Source of the DNA: Pseudomonas sp.
Lineage (GTDB): Bacteria; Pseudomonadota; Gammaproteobacteria; Pseudomonadales; Pseudomonadaceae
DNA: 64,000 nucleotides
NCBI RefSeq assembly: GCF_030683065.1
Contig: NZ_JAUXMX010000040.1
Location: 88,254 to 152,253, forward strand
Direction of reading: 5' to 3'
The position numbers and the translations under genes were made by a program. The notes beneath the pieces were generated by a model, which made no database searches, was not told the DNA's origin, and worked only from the letters and a program-made list of their open reading frames with translations. The stretch's first letter is position 1. Each line of letters starts with the position of its first letter. Positions 20,398-29,072 of this stretch are shown one piece after another.

Positions 20398-21216
20398 ATG
20401 CCCGAAAATATCCTGACCCCGAGCTACGGCACTTGGCGCACACGCCTGGCCGAACTAATGGCAAGCAGAGTCATCACCCGCGTGGTGACCACCCTGATCA
20501 TCCTCAATGCCGCCATCCTCGGCATGCAGACGTCGGCAAGCCTGATGACCGACTGGGGGCGCGTACTGCTGACGCTGGACGCACTGATACTCAGCCTGTT
20601 CGTCGTTGAACTTGCGCTGCGCTTCATCGCCCGCGGCCCCAGCCTGCTACGCGACCCATGGGCGGTATTCGACTGCCTGGTGGTCGGCATCGCCTTGGTG
20701 CCAGCCAGCGGCCCATTCGCCGTGTTGCGCGTGCTCAGGGTATTGCGCTTACTGCGGCTGATCTCGATCAACCCGGATATGCGCCGCGTGGTCCAAGCGC
20801 TGCTGTCATCGCTACCCGGCATGGGCAGTATCGCCATGCTGCTTGGCCTGGTGTTCTACGTGGCGGCGGTAATGGCCACCCAGCTGTTCGGTGGAGCCTT
20901 CCCCGAATGGTTCGGCAGCCTGGGTGCAAGCCTCTACACGCTGTTCCAGGTGATGACCCTGGAAAGCTGGTCGATGGGTATCGTGCGCCCGGTGATGGAA
21001 CAGTTCCCGCTGGCCTGGATGTACTTTTTGCCGTTCATCCTGATCGCCACCTTCATGATGCTCAACCTGTTCATCGCCGTAGTGGTCAATGCCATGCAGG
21101 CCACCCACGACCAGGAAGCACTCTTGGCGCCGCCCTCGAGAACCGAGCAACTACTGCTCGATGAACTCAAAGCCCTGCGCGCAGAAGTCGCCGAACTGCG
21201 CCACCGCCAACCCTGA
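20398..21216 (+). CDS. Bacterial voltage-gated sodium channel (NaChBac/BacNav type)
   Basis: This 272-residue protein is a single six-helix channel subunit that should form tetramers. The S4 voltage sensor has arginines every third residue at 111, 114, 117 and 120 (LRVLRVLRLLRLIS). The pore loop has the selectivity filter T-L-E-S-W-S (residues 187–192), which defines bacterial sodium channels rather than potassium channels. S6 follows (FILIATFMMLNLFIAVVVNAM), then a C-terminal coiled coil (about 250–270). It starts 2 bp after apt, so it is probably co-transcribed with it. Sodium selectivity is inferred from the filter. Confidence 0.9.
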   Translation: MPENILTPSYGTWRTRLAELMASRVITRVVTTLIILNAAILGMQTSASLMTDWGRVLLTLDALILSLFVVELALRFIARGPSLLRDPWAVFDCLVVGIALVPASGPFAVLRVLRVLRLLRLISINPDMRRVVQALLSSLPGMGSIAMLLGLVFYVAAVMATQLFGGAFPEWFGSLGASLYTLFQVMTLESWSMGIVRPVMEQFPLAWMYFLPFILIATFMMLNLFIAVVVNAMQATHDQEALLAPPSRTEQLLLDELKALRAEVAELRHRQP

Positions 21217-21884
21217 CTCGCCTCACCGGCCTCTGAACGCCACCAGGCGCTCGCAGGCCGGCTATCCACCTTATTGCCTGGCACAAGCAGGCATGAGCGA
21301 CAGCGCCCCAGCGACCGCTGTCACTCCCCCCCTACCCAACTGGGTAGTGCACTCGTGGGAGCGGACTTGTCCGCGCAGCTTTTGATTGGCCCCGTTAATT
21401 CTGGCGAGGCTATACACCACCTGTTGGCTGCAAGCGTTTACCGGGACCCACTGTTTAAGCTGCAGCGGCGACTCGACGCCGGCGCTTGATCGACTACCCG
21501 AACTTGCCTGTCCTTCAGCGCAATACTCGACGCACACTCACTGCCCGTAGCAATCGCGAATTTCACGCAAAAAAACGCACTTGGCAGCATCCGACAAGGC
21601 CGCCGAGAGGCGCGCCTACGTTTGCAGCAGCGCAATTTATGCCTCTGACGCAGCGACGACGCAAAAACCAGCCCCACCAAGATAACTTCGCCGAAATACG
21701 CTGAAAAAACCAAATAAATGCGCTAAAAGTAGCCTTAAAATCCACCTACAGGTAAATGCAGCCTTCCAACTCAAGAAAATTAATTACCCACAAAAGCCAC
21801 TCAAAACAGAAAAGTCGTTGCGTTCATCCCCCTCCTGAGGTATTTCTAGCACTGCAATCCGCATCGATTTAAAAGAGATACATC
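21217..21884. other. Long spacer before the cold-shock gene
   Basis: This 668-bp stretch holds one REP element and an AT-rich leader directly before the cold-shock gene. Short open frames within it look non-coding. Cold-shock mRNAs often have long 5' leaders, so part may be transcribed. Confidence 0.4.
21355..21376 (+). repeat. REP element
   Basis: GAGCGGACTTGTCCGCG preceded by GTGG is the species-type REP palindrome. Other copies or variants are at 29002–29072, 29995, 46946, 53200, 53452, 55701–55811 and 59150. Confidence 0.75.
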
Positions 21885-22097
21885 ATGGCAAACCGCGAAA
21901 CTGGCACCGTCAAATGGTTCAACGATGAAAAAGGCTTCGGCTTCATTACCCCGACTAACGGCGGCGATGATCTGTTCGTCCATTTCAAAGCTATCCAAAG
22001 CGATGGTTTCAAAAGCCTGAAAGAAGGCCAAACTGTTACCTACGTGGCCGCTCGCGGTCAGAAAGGTATGCAGGCTGAAGAGGTACAGGTAGCCTAA
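21885..22097 (+). CDS. Cold-shock domain protein (CspA family)
   Basis: This 70-residue OB-fold RNA/DNA-binding protein has RNP1 (KGFGFITP) and RNP2 (DLFVHF) and the opening [10 protein letters not shown]. It acts as an RNA chaperone; whether it is cold-induced cannot be told from sequence. The ATG is preceded by AAAAGAGA. A strong terminator follows 22 bp after the stop, so the gene is monocistronic. Confidence 0.93.
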   Translation: MANRETGTVKWFNDEKGFGFITPTNGGDDLFVHFKAIQSDGFKSLKEGQTVTYVAARGQKGMQAEEVQVA

Positions 22098-22119
22098 GCT
22101 ATCTGTCCTACTCAAAACG

Positions 22120-22147
22120 AGCCCCGCACAAGCGGGGCTTGTTTTTG
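22120..22147 (+). terminator. Intrinsic terminator of the cold-shock gene
   Basis: AGCCCCGC and GCGGGGCT form a perfect 8-bp stem with loop ACAA, followed by TGTTTTTGT. Confidence 0.9.
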
Positions 22148-22262
22148 TGTGCGAAATAAAAGATTACAGAGCTTACTCAGACGGCCTTCGCGCCCCACGC
22201 GCAAAGACCATCAAAGATTACACGCAGCAACCCTCTCCCGGGCCTTCCCAAGCCCCGCACAT

Positions 22263-23411
22263 TTACAACCCCATCTGCTTGCTGATGATCTCGTTCATGA
22301 TTTCCCGCGAGCCACCGCCAATCGATAAAATTCGATTATCGCGGTACAGACGCTCCACCAGACTTTCCCTCATATAGCCCATTCCGCCCATGATCTGCAC
22401 CGCATCGTAGGTCAGTCGATCAGCAATGTCGGTAGCAAAGTTCTTGGCCATGGAGATTTCCTTTATCACGCTCTTGCCCGCAGCCATCTTCGCCGCCTGG
22501 CGATAGGTGAACTCGCGAGAGACCTCCAGCTGAGTGCCCATCTCGGCCAAACGGTGCTTGAGTACCTGAAACTTGCCGATCGGCTTACCAAACGCCTCGC
22601 GCTGTTTTGCCCACTTCATGGCCTCCTCAAACGCCATCTGCGCAGTCATATTGGCCATGATCGCCAGGGACAGACGCTCGCTCTGAAAATTGGCCATGAT
22701 GCAGGCAAAGCCCATATTTTCGGCCCCAAGCAGGTTCGATACCGGTACTTTGCAATCATCGAAAAACAACTCAGCAGTATCCGATGCCCACCAGCCCATC
22801 TTCTTCAACTTGCGACCGACAGTGAAACCGGGCGTACCCTTCTCTATCAACAACAGGCTTACGCCAGCAAAACCGTCGCCACCAGTGCGCACGGCCACCG
22901 TGTAGTAGTCGGCACGAATGCCACTGGTGATAAAGGTCTTGCTGCCCGTCACCCGGTAGAAATCACCCTCGCGCACAGCACGCGTCTTCAGATTGGCTAC
23001 GTCAGAGCCGCCTGAAGGCTCGGTGACGGCCAGCGCCATGATCTTCTCTCCCGCAAGCACCTGCGGCACTATGCGCTCACGCAGCGCTGGCGTGGCCCAC
23101 TTAACCAGCGGGGGCAACCCTATATCCAGCGAACCGAGGCCAGCAACCAAGCCACCCGACCCAGAACGCATCAACTCTTCACTGGCCGCGACCTTGGCAA
23201 ATACATCACCCTCATGGCTGCCGCCAAACTGCTCGGGATAACCGATACCAAGAATCCCCGCGGCACCGGCCTTCAGGTACAACTCACGCGGAAACTCTTC
23301 CGCCTCCTCCCAGTCATCGATATACGGCAGGATTTCCCGCTCGACAAACCGTCGCACGGAATCACGCACCAATTGATGGGTCGTATCGAAATAATCGTGA
23401 AAGACAGGCAT
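22263..23411 (-). CDS. Acyl-CoA dehydrogenase
   Basis: This 382-residue flavoenzyme would introduce a trans-2 double bond into an acyl-CoA. FAD and substrate motifs include LAVTEPSGGSDVANLKT and TFITSGIRADYYTVA. The usual C-terminal catalytic YEG(T/A)SEI is replaced by IGGGSREIM. The glutamate in FQSERLSLA sits where isovaleryl- and long-chain acyl-CoA dehydrogenases have their base, so the substrate is probably branched or long. The gene lies downstream of recR, separated by 370 bp containing a repeat, and may have its own promoter. Confidence 0.9.
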   Translation of the reverse strand: MPVFHDYFDTTHQLVRDSVRRFVEREILPYIDDWEEAEEFPRELYLKAGAAGILGIGYPEQFGGSHEGDVFAKVAASEELMRSGSGGLVAGLGSLDIGLPPLVKWATPALRERIVPQVLAGEKIMALAVTEPSGGSDVANLKTRAVREGDFYRVTGSKTFITSGIRADYYTVAVRTGGDGFAGVSLLLIEKGTPGFTVGRKLKKMGWWASDTAELFFDDCKVPVSNLLGAENMGFACIMANFQSERLSLAIMANMTAQMAFEEAMKWAKQREAFGKPIGKFQVLKHRLAEMGTQLEVSREFTYRQAAKMAAGKSVIKEISMAKNFATDIADRLTYDAVQIMGGMGYMRESLVERLYRDNRILSIGGGSREIMNEIISKQMGL

Positions 23412-23664
23412 AGGTCAGCTCCCGAAGAGGTCTACGCGACCTTACCGAGCGCTTGCTTGGTTTACAAGATGAGGATTGCGCCATATGCCAGGGCAATCAC
23501 ACGGCCTCAATCAAGAGACAGACACAGAACGTACCGCCGCAGGCCGGGCCTCAGCCCGCGACAAACAGCCTCGAACACCACAGCAAAGGCTTTTCGGCTG
23601 AAGCGGGACGCCCCGCGCCTATAGGCGCAGCGGTCAAATAGCCTCGGAGACGGCGATAATTGCC

Positions 23665-23696
23665 GATGGGTATCGCTGCGCTCAACGCCATCCTAC
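23665..23696. repeat. Dispersed repeat (GATGGGTATCGCTGCGCTCAA…)
   Basis: This 32-bp element ends CGCCATCCTAC. Copies in one or both orientations occur at 27201–27314, 56530–56787 and 62360. The surrounding recR–acyl-CoA dehydrogenase spacer shows no gene. Confidence 0.7.
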
Positions 23697-23781
23697 AAAG
23701 GCTCCCGCGACCGCATGCGCAGTGCGCGCCGTCGCCCCGAATCACATCGGGCATAAGGCTGAAAAGGAGCGCCAAAACGCC

Positions 23782-24381
23782 TCAGAGCTGAATCGGTCGC
23801 CGCCCAGCAATCGAGTGCGCCAAGGTTCCGCCGTCGACCAGGTCCAGCTCACCGCCAAGCGGCATGCCGTGGGCGATACGCGAGGCGATCAGGCCCTTGT
23901 TGGCAAGCAACTGGGCAATGTAATGCGCCGTCGCCTCGCCTTCTACGGTCGGATTCATCGCCAGAATGACCTCGGCAAAACTGCCCTCGGCAACACGCGA
24001 TAGCAGATCAGGAATGCCGATAGCCTCGGGGCCCAGACCGTCGAGCGGGGAAAGATGCCCCTTGAGCACGAAGTAGCGACCGCGAAAGCCAGTCTGCTCC
24101 ACCGCATAAACATCCATCGGCCCCTCCACCACACACAACAGGCTGTCGTCGCGACGCGGGTCAAGGCACAGCTGGCAGATTTCATCCTCGCTCAGGCTAC
24201 GGCACTGCTTGCAATGTCCAACCCCCTCCATCGCCCGGGTCAGCGCCTGAGCCAGACGCATCGCGCCACCCCGGTCACGCTCAAGCATTTGCAAAGCCAT
24301 ACGCTGGGCAGTCTTCTGCCCCACCCCAGGCAAAATGCGCAAGGAGTCGATCAATTGGCGAATCAATGGGCTAAAGCTCAT
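23782..24381 (-). CDS. recR: Recombination mediator RecR
   Basis: This 199-residue protein works with RecF and RecO to load RecA on gapped DNA. It has the N-terminal helix-hairpin-helix ([17 protein letters not shown]), the four-cysteine zinc finger ([16 protein letters not shown]), and a Toprim domain starting [13 protein letters not shown]. The C-terminal Walker-like region ([19 protein letters not shown]) is complete. It is the third gene of dnaX–ybaB–recR but is separated from ybaB by about 290 bp carrying a hairpin repeat. Confidence 0.95.
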   Translation of the reverse strand: MSFSPLIRQLIDSLRILPGVGQKTAQRMALQMLERDRGGAMRLAQALTRAMEGVGHCKQCRSLSEDEICQLCLDPRRDDSLLCVVEGPMDVYAVEQTGFRGRYFVLKGHLSPLDGLGPEAIGIPDLLSRVAEGSFAEVILAMNPTVEGEATAHYIAQLLANKGLIASRIAHGMPLGGELDLVDGGTLAHSIAGRRPIQL

Positions 24382-24461
24382 GGGGGTACTCGTTGCCTAC
24401 AGGAATTTTATGCAAGCTTCTGATTTGGGGATCAACGCCACTAACAGGGCTTGTCAGGCTC

Positions 24462-24515
24462 GTAGCCCGGATGTAATCCGGGGATGCCGACACCCCAGGA
24501 TCACATCCGGGCTAC
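24462..24515. repeat. Palindromic repeat between ybaB and recR
   Basis: Perfect 13-bp arms GTAGCCCGGATGT and ACATCCGGGCTAC flank a 28-bp centre with further GGATG/CATCC-like symmetry. This is the familiar GTAGCCCGGAT-type dispersed element; a degenerate relative lies at 59275. Confidence 0.7.
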
Positions 24516-24667
24516 ACGCTGCGAATACAGCGGCAGAAAAGTGCCTATCAGGCGGTGTGCAGGGAAAGGCGCTTGCGGGCCAGGAACCGCAGCATGCTGA
24601 AGCACATGAGCATTCCTGGCCCGCCGGCAACATAGCCATGCGCATCGACTGGACGGCACGACGCCAA

Positions 24668-24994
24668 TCAGAATGGCATCTTGAAACCAGGAGGCAGCTG
24701 CATCCCGTCAGTCATGCCGGACATCTTGTCCTTACTGTTGTGCTCGACCTTGCGCACGGCATCGTTGACTGCCGCTGCGATCAGGTCTTCGAGGATTTCC
24801 TTGTCTTCCTGCATCAGGCTGTCGTCCAGGCTCACGCGCTTGACGTCATGCCGACCCGTCATCACCACGCTAACCAGGCCAGCACCGGACTGACCGGTCA
24901 CCTCGGCATTAGCCAACTCTTCCTGCATCTTCTGCATTTTTTCTTGCATCTGCTGGGCCTGCTTCATCAGGCCGGCCATACCACCTTTCATCAT
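24668..24994 (-). CDS. Nucleoid-associated protein YbaB/EbfC
   Basis: This 108-residue protein begins [20 protein letters not shown] and shows the family's DNA-binding fold, with [19 protein letters not shown] in the beta region. YbaB/EbfC dimers bind DNA and are encoded between dnaX and recR in many bacteria, as here. It follows dnaX by 18 bp, so the two genes form one transcript. Confidence 0.93.
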   Translation of the reverse strand: MMKGGMAGLMKQAQQMQEKMQKMQEELANAEVTGQSGAGLVSVVMTGRHDVKRVSLDDSLMQEDKEILEDLIAAAVNDAVRKVEHNSKDKMSGMTDGMQLPPGFKMPF

Positions 24995-25012
24995 GGTGCT
25001 AGTCCTCGGTAA

Positions 25013-27031
25013 TCAGGGGTTAACGTGAGTGTCTACGGGTTCGATACTGTCCGGGCGAATAACCGCGGCGAACTGCTCAATCATTTGCTGCACCAACGGA
25101 TCACGCTGGATCGACTCTTCTGCTTCGCGCTGGCGATTGACGCGCTTGCGTGCGGCTGCCTGCGCCGGTGTTTCCTGCTCGGGCTTGCAGAGCTCGATCT
25201 GCAAGCTCAACTCGCGACCATGGTACAGATTCAGCGCATCATTCAAACGTCGCTGCTGGGTCGGATTGAACAGCGCACTCTGCGCTGGATCGAGATGCAG
25301 CAACCAACTATCGCCCTCGACTGCCATCAGCGTGCAATTGGCACCGATGCTGCCAGTCATGCCCGACACGCCAAGCTTGGGGAACAACTCCAGCCACTCA
25401 GCAGCCAGACCAGTCGCTGGTTGCGCAGCCGGCAGAGGCTCTGGCTCGATGGACGGAGCGGCGTCGACCGCATCAAAATCGTAGTCGAACGTCTGCGCGT
25501 CCATCTCCACATAATCGTAATCGCCAGGTGGCGGCTCGTCATCATCCGTGTCGACCGGAGGTACCTCGGCGAGCGGCTGCGCCACCTGCACAGGCAACGG
25601 CACATCAGCCTCAAGCGAAGTCGACTGCTCCTCCCAAGGCAGATTGGTAACCGCGCCAACCGAAGCAGGCGGCTGCGACACCGGCAGCGCCACCACAGGC
25701 TCGGGCGCGACACTGGAGAGCACCGCGGGCACGACTGGAACAACAAGCGGCTCAGGCGCAGCGACAACTGCCGCAGTATCGACTACCGCAGTATCAACTG
25801 CCGCAGTATCAACTGCCGCAGTGTCGACTGCCGCAGTGACTGCCGGCGCAGCAATAGCAGCGCCGGCCACTGGGTTGGGACGGGGATCAGCAGTGGCCTG
25901 GCTAATCCCTAGCGGCTTTAGTGCCACCCTCGGCCCATCATCGTTACCTGCCGGCCTAAACGCCAACATGCGCAACAACACCATCTCAAAGCCGCTGCGT
26001 GGATCAGGCGCCAACGGCAGATCACGGCGGCCGATCAAACCCATCTGGTAATAGAACTGCACGTCTTCAGCCGGCAATACCTCGGCCAAAGCCAACACAC
26101 GGTCGCGGTCGCCCTGACCATTGTCGACCGCATCGGGCAGCGCCTGGGCGATAGCCACACGGTGCAAGACATTAAGAATCTCCGCCAGCACCCCGTTCCA
26201 GTCAGGCCCCTGCTCAGCCAAATGCCGCACCGCCTCGATCAGGCCGCGCGCATCGCCCTCCAGCAACGCATGCAACACGCCATACACCTGACCGTGATCG
26301 AGCGTACCGAGCATTGCCCGCACATCGGCTGCCAGCACCTTGCCTTCACCAAAGGCAATCGCCTGATCGGTCAGGCTCATCGCATCGCGCATCGAACCAT
26401 CAGCAGCCCGACCGAGCAGCCAAAGCGCATCATCATCAAACGGAATATTTTCCGCGCCCAATACATGGGTCAGGTGTTCAACCACCCGCTCCGGCGGCAT
26501 GTTCTTCAGCGAGAACTGCAGGCAGCGCGACAAGATCGTCATCGGCAGCTTCTGCGGATCGGTGGTTGCCAGCAGGAATTTGACGTGCGGCGGCGGCTCT
26601 TCCAGGGTCTTGAGCAAGGCGTTGAACGAGTGCGACGACAGCATGTGCACTTCGTCGATCAGGTAGACCTTGAAGCGCCCACGGCTCGGCGAGTACTGCA
26701 CGTTGTCCAGCAACTCACGCGTGTCTTCGACCTTGGTCCGACTGGCAGCATCGACCTCGATAAGATCAACGAAACGCCCCTCGTCGATCTCCTTACAGAT
26801 AGAACAAACACCACAGGGCGTCGAACTGATCCCGGTTTCGCAATTCAGGCACTTGGCGATAATGCGCGCAATGGTGGTCTTGCCAACCCCACGGGTACCG
26901 GTAAACAGGTAGGCGTGATGCAAGCGCTGAGTGTCGAGGGCATTGATCAGCGCCTTGAGCACATGGGCCTGGCCGACCATTTCGCGGAATGAGCGCGGAC
27001 GCCACTTTCGTGCAAGAACCTGATAACTCAT
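25013..27031 (-). CDS. dnaX: DNA polymerase III subunit gamma/tau
   Basis: This 672-residue clamp-loader ATPase has Walker A at residues 45–52 (GTRGVGKT), a zinc module with Cys64, Cys73, Cys76 and Cys79, Walker B (DEVHML) and the sensor region LLATTDPQKLP. Domain III is followed by a variable proline/alanine/valine linker, then a tau-type C-terminus that would bind DnaB and the alpha subunit. The linker contains five 15-bp tandem repeats. I saw no A-rich slippery heptamer like that of E. coli, so a gamma form by frameshifting is not evident. Confidence 0.95.
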   Translation of the reverse strand: MSYQVLARKWRPRSFREMVGQAHVLKALINALDTQRLHHAYLFTGTRGVGKTTIARIIAKCLNCETGISSTPCGVCSICKEIDEGRFVDLIEVDAASRTKVEDTRELLDNVQYSPSRGRFKVYLIDEVHMLSSHSFNALLKTLEEPPPHVKFLLATTDPQKLPMTILSRCLQFSLKNMPPERVVEHLTHVLGAENIPFDDDALWLLGRAADGSMRDAMSLTDQAIAFGEGKVLAADVRAMLGTLDHGQVYGVLHALLEGDARGLIEAVRHLAEQGPDWNGVLAEILNVLHRVAIAQALPDAVDNGQGDRDRVLALAEVLPAEDVQFYYQMGLIGRRDLPLAPDPRSGFEMVLLRMLAFRPAGNDDGPRVALKPLGISQATADPRPNPVAGAAIAAPAVTAAVDTAAVDTAAVDTAVVDTAAVVAAPEPLVVPVVPAVLSSVAPEPVVALPVSQPPASVGAVTNLPWEEQSTSLEADVPLPVQVAQPLAEVPPVDTDDDEPPPGDYDYVEMDAQTFDYDFDAVDAAPSIEPEPLPAAQPATGLAAEWLELFPKLGVSGMTGSIGANCTLMAVEGDSWLLHLDPAQSALFNPTQQRRLNDALNLYHGRELSLQIELCKPEQETPAQAAARKRVNRQREAEESIQRDPLVQQMIEQFAAVIRPDSIEPVDTHVNP
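25766..25840. repeat. Five 15-bp tandem repeats inside dnaX
   Basis: The unit AACTGCCGCAGTATC repeats five times with few changes. Because the unit is a multiple of three, it encodes a repeated five-residue DTAAV-type motif in the DnaX linker. Confidence 0.9.
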
Positions 27032-27705
27032 CTAAAACCGTCGCGAGATGAAAGCAAAAGTGGGCTAATCCTAACGGAGCATGGCCTAAATTGCATCCAA
27101 TGCGCAGCCGGGGCCTGCCGGGCAACAATCACCGGGAATCTGCTGCTGCCACGCCCACCACGCTCTCGCAGGGTGATGCGCGTTGCGGGACGAGCGTTTA
27201 TAGGATGCGCCAGGCTGCGCAGCGATACCCATCGCGCGCCAGCCCAACCGCCGAGCGCTAAGGGTTGCCCACAGATCGTCGTGATGGGTATCGCTGCGCT
27301 CAACGCCATCCTACGCGGCACGCACCAGGCTTCATTCACACTTAATTGCAAATTTAGCTGGCCAGGACCCGAGCAACCGACTACTATCCGCCTCGTTCGT
27401 ACCACGCTGTAAGTCAAATAGGCCTTCTGGCCCCCTCGATGGATTTTAGATAAAGAACGCATCAGCCCCATCAAGCGATGCCGCACAGTTCTTCATCAAG
27501 CCCAACCTGCTGACTGATAAGGCTGTCTTGCGCAAGCATTGACCCAGCCCGCCTCCGAAGTACCGACCCGCATAAGCATTCGCAATACTGAACTTATGCG
27601 TACAGTCCAGCTCCGATCAGATTCATTCCTTTGGCCCAGAAAGCCAAAAGCTTGGAGCTTTATTTAGCGCAATGACGCGCCCGTAGTTTTAGGAAACACC
27701 CAAAA
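27032..27705. other. Spacer upstream of dnaX
   Basis: This 674-bp stretch should hold the dnaX promoter on the minus strand and that of the 73-residue gene on the plus strand. It contains one inverted pair of dispersed repeats, listed separately, and otherwise nothing I can support. Confidence 0.4.
27201..27314. repeat. Inverted pair of dispersed repeats upstream of dnaX
   Basis: A left arm starting TAGGATGCGCCAGGCTGCGC and ending GATACCCATCG faces a right arm GATGGGTATCGCTGCGCTCA ending CATCCTAC. The two arms are 48 bp apart and could fold back on each other. Confidence 0.7.
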
Positions 27706-27927
27706 ATGAATACTCAACACCAAATTCAGGATGCCATTCGCACCCTATCCGACGCCTTCGCGCCGTTCGATTGCCGCATTCTTGCCAGCCGTAAAGGCAA
27801 CTTCAGCTTCACTATCGTCAACCAGGCCGGTATTGCTCAGCATACCCAGCGCCTGTACCCCGAGCAGTACAGCAGCGAGTCACTGCCGCAAGTAATCGAG
27901 CGCGCGCGACAATCACTGCTAGCCTGA
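27706..27927 (+). CDS. Small conserved hypothetical protein, 73 aa
   Basis: The protein starts MNTQHQIQDAIRTLSDAFAP and has good coding character (G/C-rich third positions, no membrane segment). It has no motif I can name. It is 58 bp upstream of another small gene with a similar layout (an N-terminal helix, then a few beta strands, then a C-terminal helix), so the two may be distant paralogues of a Pseudomonas DUF3509-like type. That assignment is tentative. Confidence 0.65.
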   Translation: MNTQHQIQDAIRTLSDAFAPFDCRILASRKGNFSFTIVNQAGIAQHTQRLYPEQYSSESLPQVIERARQSLLA

Positions 27928-27985
27928 TCGAACTTCATCCGTCCAACGAGGTCTGAACTGATCAGCCTCAGGATGGAGAACGGTA

Positions 27986-28273
27986 ATGAATAGCATCAAT
28001 CGCCAGTTCGTCGAACAATTATTCGCCCCCCTACGCGTCACCTTCGGACCACGCCGCCCAGATGGCGGCATTGTCTTGTCCCTGCTCGATGACGCCGACA
28101 CCACCGCCTACAGCCGCGTCCTCAGCGTCGCCCAGCGCGATGACTCGCAAGCGTTTGCGCAGAGCCTGGAAGATATTCGCCTGGAACTCGCCGTGCGCGC
28201 CGGCAACATCCCCGCAGAAATGCGCAAGGCACTTAAAGAACAAAACAACGTACTCAGCTACCAAATCGACTAA
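27986..28273 (+). CDS. Small conserved hypothetical protein, 95 aa (DUF3509-like)
   Basis: The protein reads MNSINRQFVEQLFAPLRVTF and continues GPRRPDGGIVLSLLDD, a pattern resembling the DUF3509 family restricted to pseudomonads. No function is known. The ATG is preceded by GGAG at 7–8 bases. It probably shares a transcript with the 73-residue gene before it. Confidence 0.68.
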   Translation: MNSINRQFVEQLFAPLRVTFGPRRPDGGIVLSLLDDADTTAYSRVLSVAQRDDSQAFAQSLEDIRLELAVRAGNIPAEMRKALKEQNNVLSYQID

Positions 28274-28308
28274 AGCCCCCGCACAACCCCAGGCACCAAA
28301 CAGGTGCC

Positions 28309-28400
28309 CGGGTTAGCGGCGCATATACACGCCCCCGTAGGCTGGGTTAGCGGCGCATACCGCGCACCCACAACCAACACACCCGCCAAACGCCGCGTAA
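28309..28400. repeat. Dispersed repeat GGGTTAGCGGCGC…GCCGCGTAACCC
   Basis: Two direct copies of GGGTTAGCGGCGCATA (28309 and 28346) are followed by the inverted arm ACGCCGCGTAACCCAAC. The same sequence family builds the tandem array upstream of ihfB at 53104 and a fragment near 62430. Confidence 0.6.
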
Positions 28401-28540
28401 CCCAACACCGCGCCCGCGACCGCGCAGCAGATCTCGCAAGGCCACACACAATCCAAACACCCACGCAAAAGCACCTAACTAAAGGTGAAAACAAAAAATT
28501 GGGGATTCATTACACAACCCGAGCGGGCTTAAAGATGGAG

Positions 28541-28647
28541 GCGACCCCACCAGCCACACCCCGGCACACGATGTAACCGCTGCGGCTGCTCCCTTCCAGG
28601 CCTGACCGGGTTCACGGTTGATCGTTGCGGGGGGACCGGCAGGGCCA
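28541..28647 (-). ncRNA. ffs: Signal recognition particle 4.5S RNA
   Basis: On the minus strand the sequence contains GGTCAGGCCTGGAAGGGAGC, the universally conserved SRP RNA apical loop, followed by AGCAGCCGCAGC and GTGTGCCGGGGTGTGGCTGG. The flanks GGCCCTGCCGG and TGGTGGGGTCGCC pair to close the long hairpin. It binds Ffh and targets nascent membrane proteins. The ends are approximate to a few bases. Confidence 0.93.
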
Positions 28648-28680
28648 CCATAACGCTACCCGCCTTGCGACGAGCGGGCC

Positions 28681-28708
28681 ATTGTACCGGCTTGCCTTGA
28701 AGTTACAA
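28681..28708 (-). promoter_or_regulatory. Promoter of the 4.5S RNA gene
   Basis: On the minus strand TTGTAA is followed after 16 bp by TACAAT, about 35 bp before the mature 5' end. A short leader with the hairpin CCCGCTCGTCGCAAGGCGGG would be removed during maturation. Confidence 0.6.
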
Positions 28709-28891
28709 CTCCCCAACGCTCGCGAAACAAAGAAACCCACCAAACAGACTTCAATCACCGCCAATCAGCATCACAACATCAACCGCACGAAAATCCAGAC
28801 CGCCAAACAGAGAGGATTGCGAGCCACGCAAGCTGAGCGCCCGCCAGGCAGTGCGAACACCAGTCAGGTTGGCGCGAAGCGCGCAGGTTGA

Positions 28892-28948
28892 GCGCAGCGA
28901 AGCCCAACCGGCAAATGCACAGTCTGGTTAGACTTCGTCGCGCTGCGC
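28892..28948. repeat. Dispersed inverted repeat (GCGCAGCGAAGCCCAAC…)
   Basis: GCGCAGCGAAGCCCAAC and an opposing arm GACTTCGTCGCGCTGCGC form an imperfect stem. A relative lies between hemN and anr at 18786. Confidence 0.55.
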
Positions 28949-29001
28949 ATCAGGCAACGCAACTCGGCTTATCGCCTGCATCCGTTGACGGGCCCATCAA
29001 A

Positions 29002-29072
29002 AGCTTCGCGGACAAGTCCGCTCCCACAGGTTCACCGCACAACCCTGTAGGAGGGGACTTGTCCGCGAAAGC
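29002..29072. repeat. Inverted pair of REP elements (REPIN-like)
   Basis: TTCGCGGACAAGTCCGCTCC and GGAGGGGACTTGTCCGCGAA face each other across 14 bp, giving a long potential hairpin of the REPIN type. Confidence 0.75.

Noticed and set aside
21486..21704. 72-codon frame before the cold-shock gene
   Set aside because: No Shine-Dalgarno, basic low-complexity composition and no similarity; likely chance.
25025..25912. 295-codon frame antisense to dnaX
   Set aside because: Arginine/leucine/serine-rich composition shadow; dnaX is clearly the coding strand.
25013..26000. Programmed -1 frameshift site in dnaX
   Set aside because: No A-rich heptamer followed by a hairpin was found in the coding strand of the linker region.
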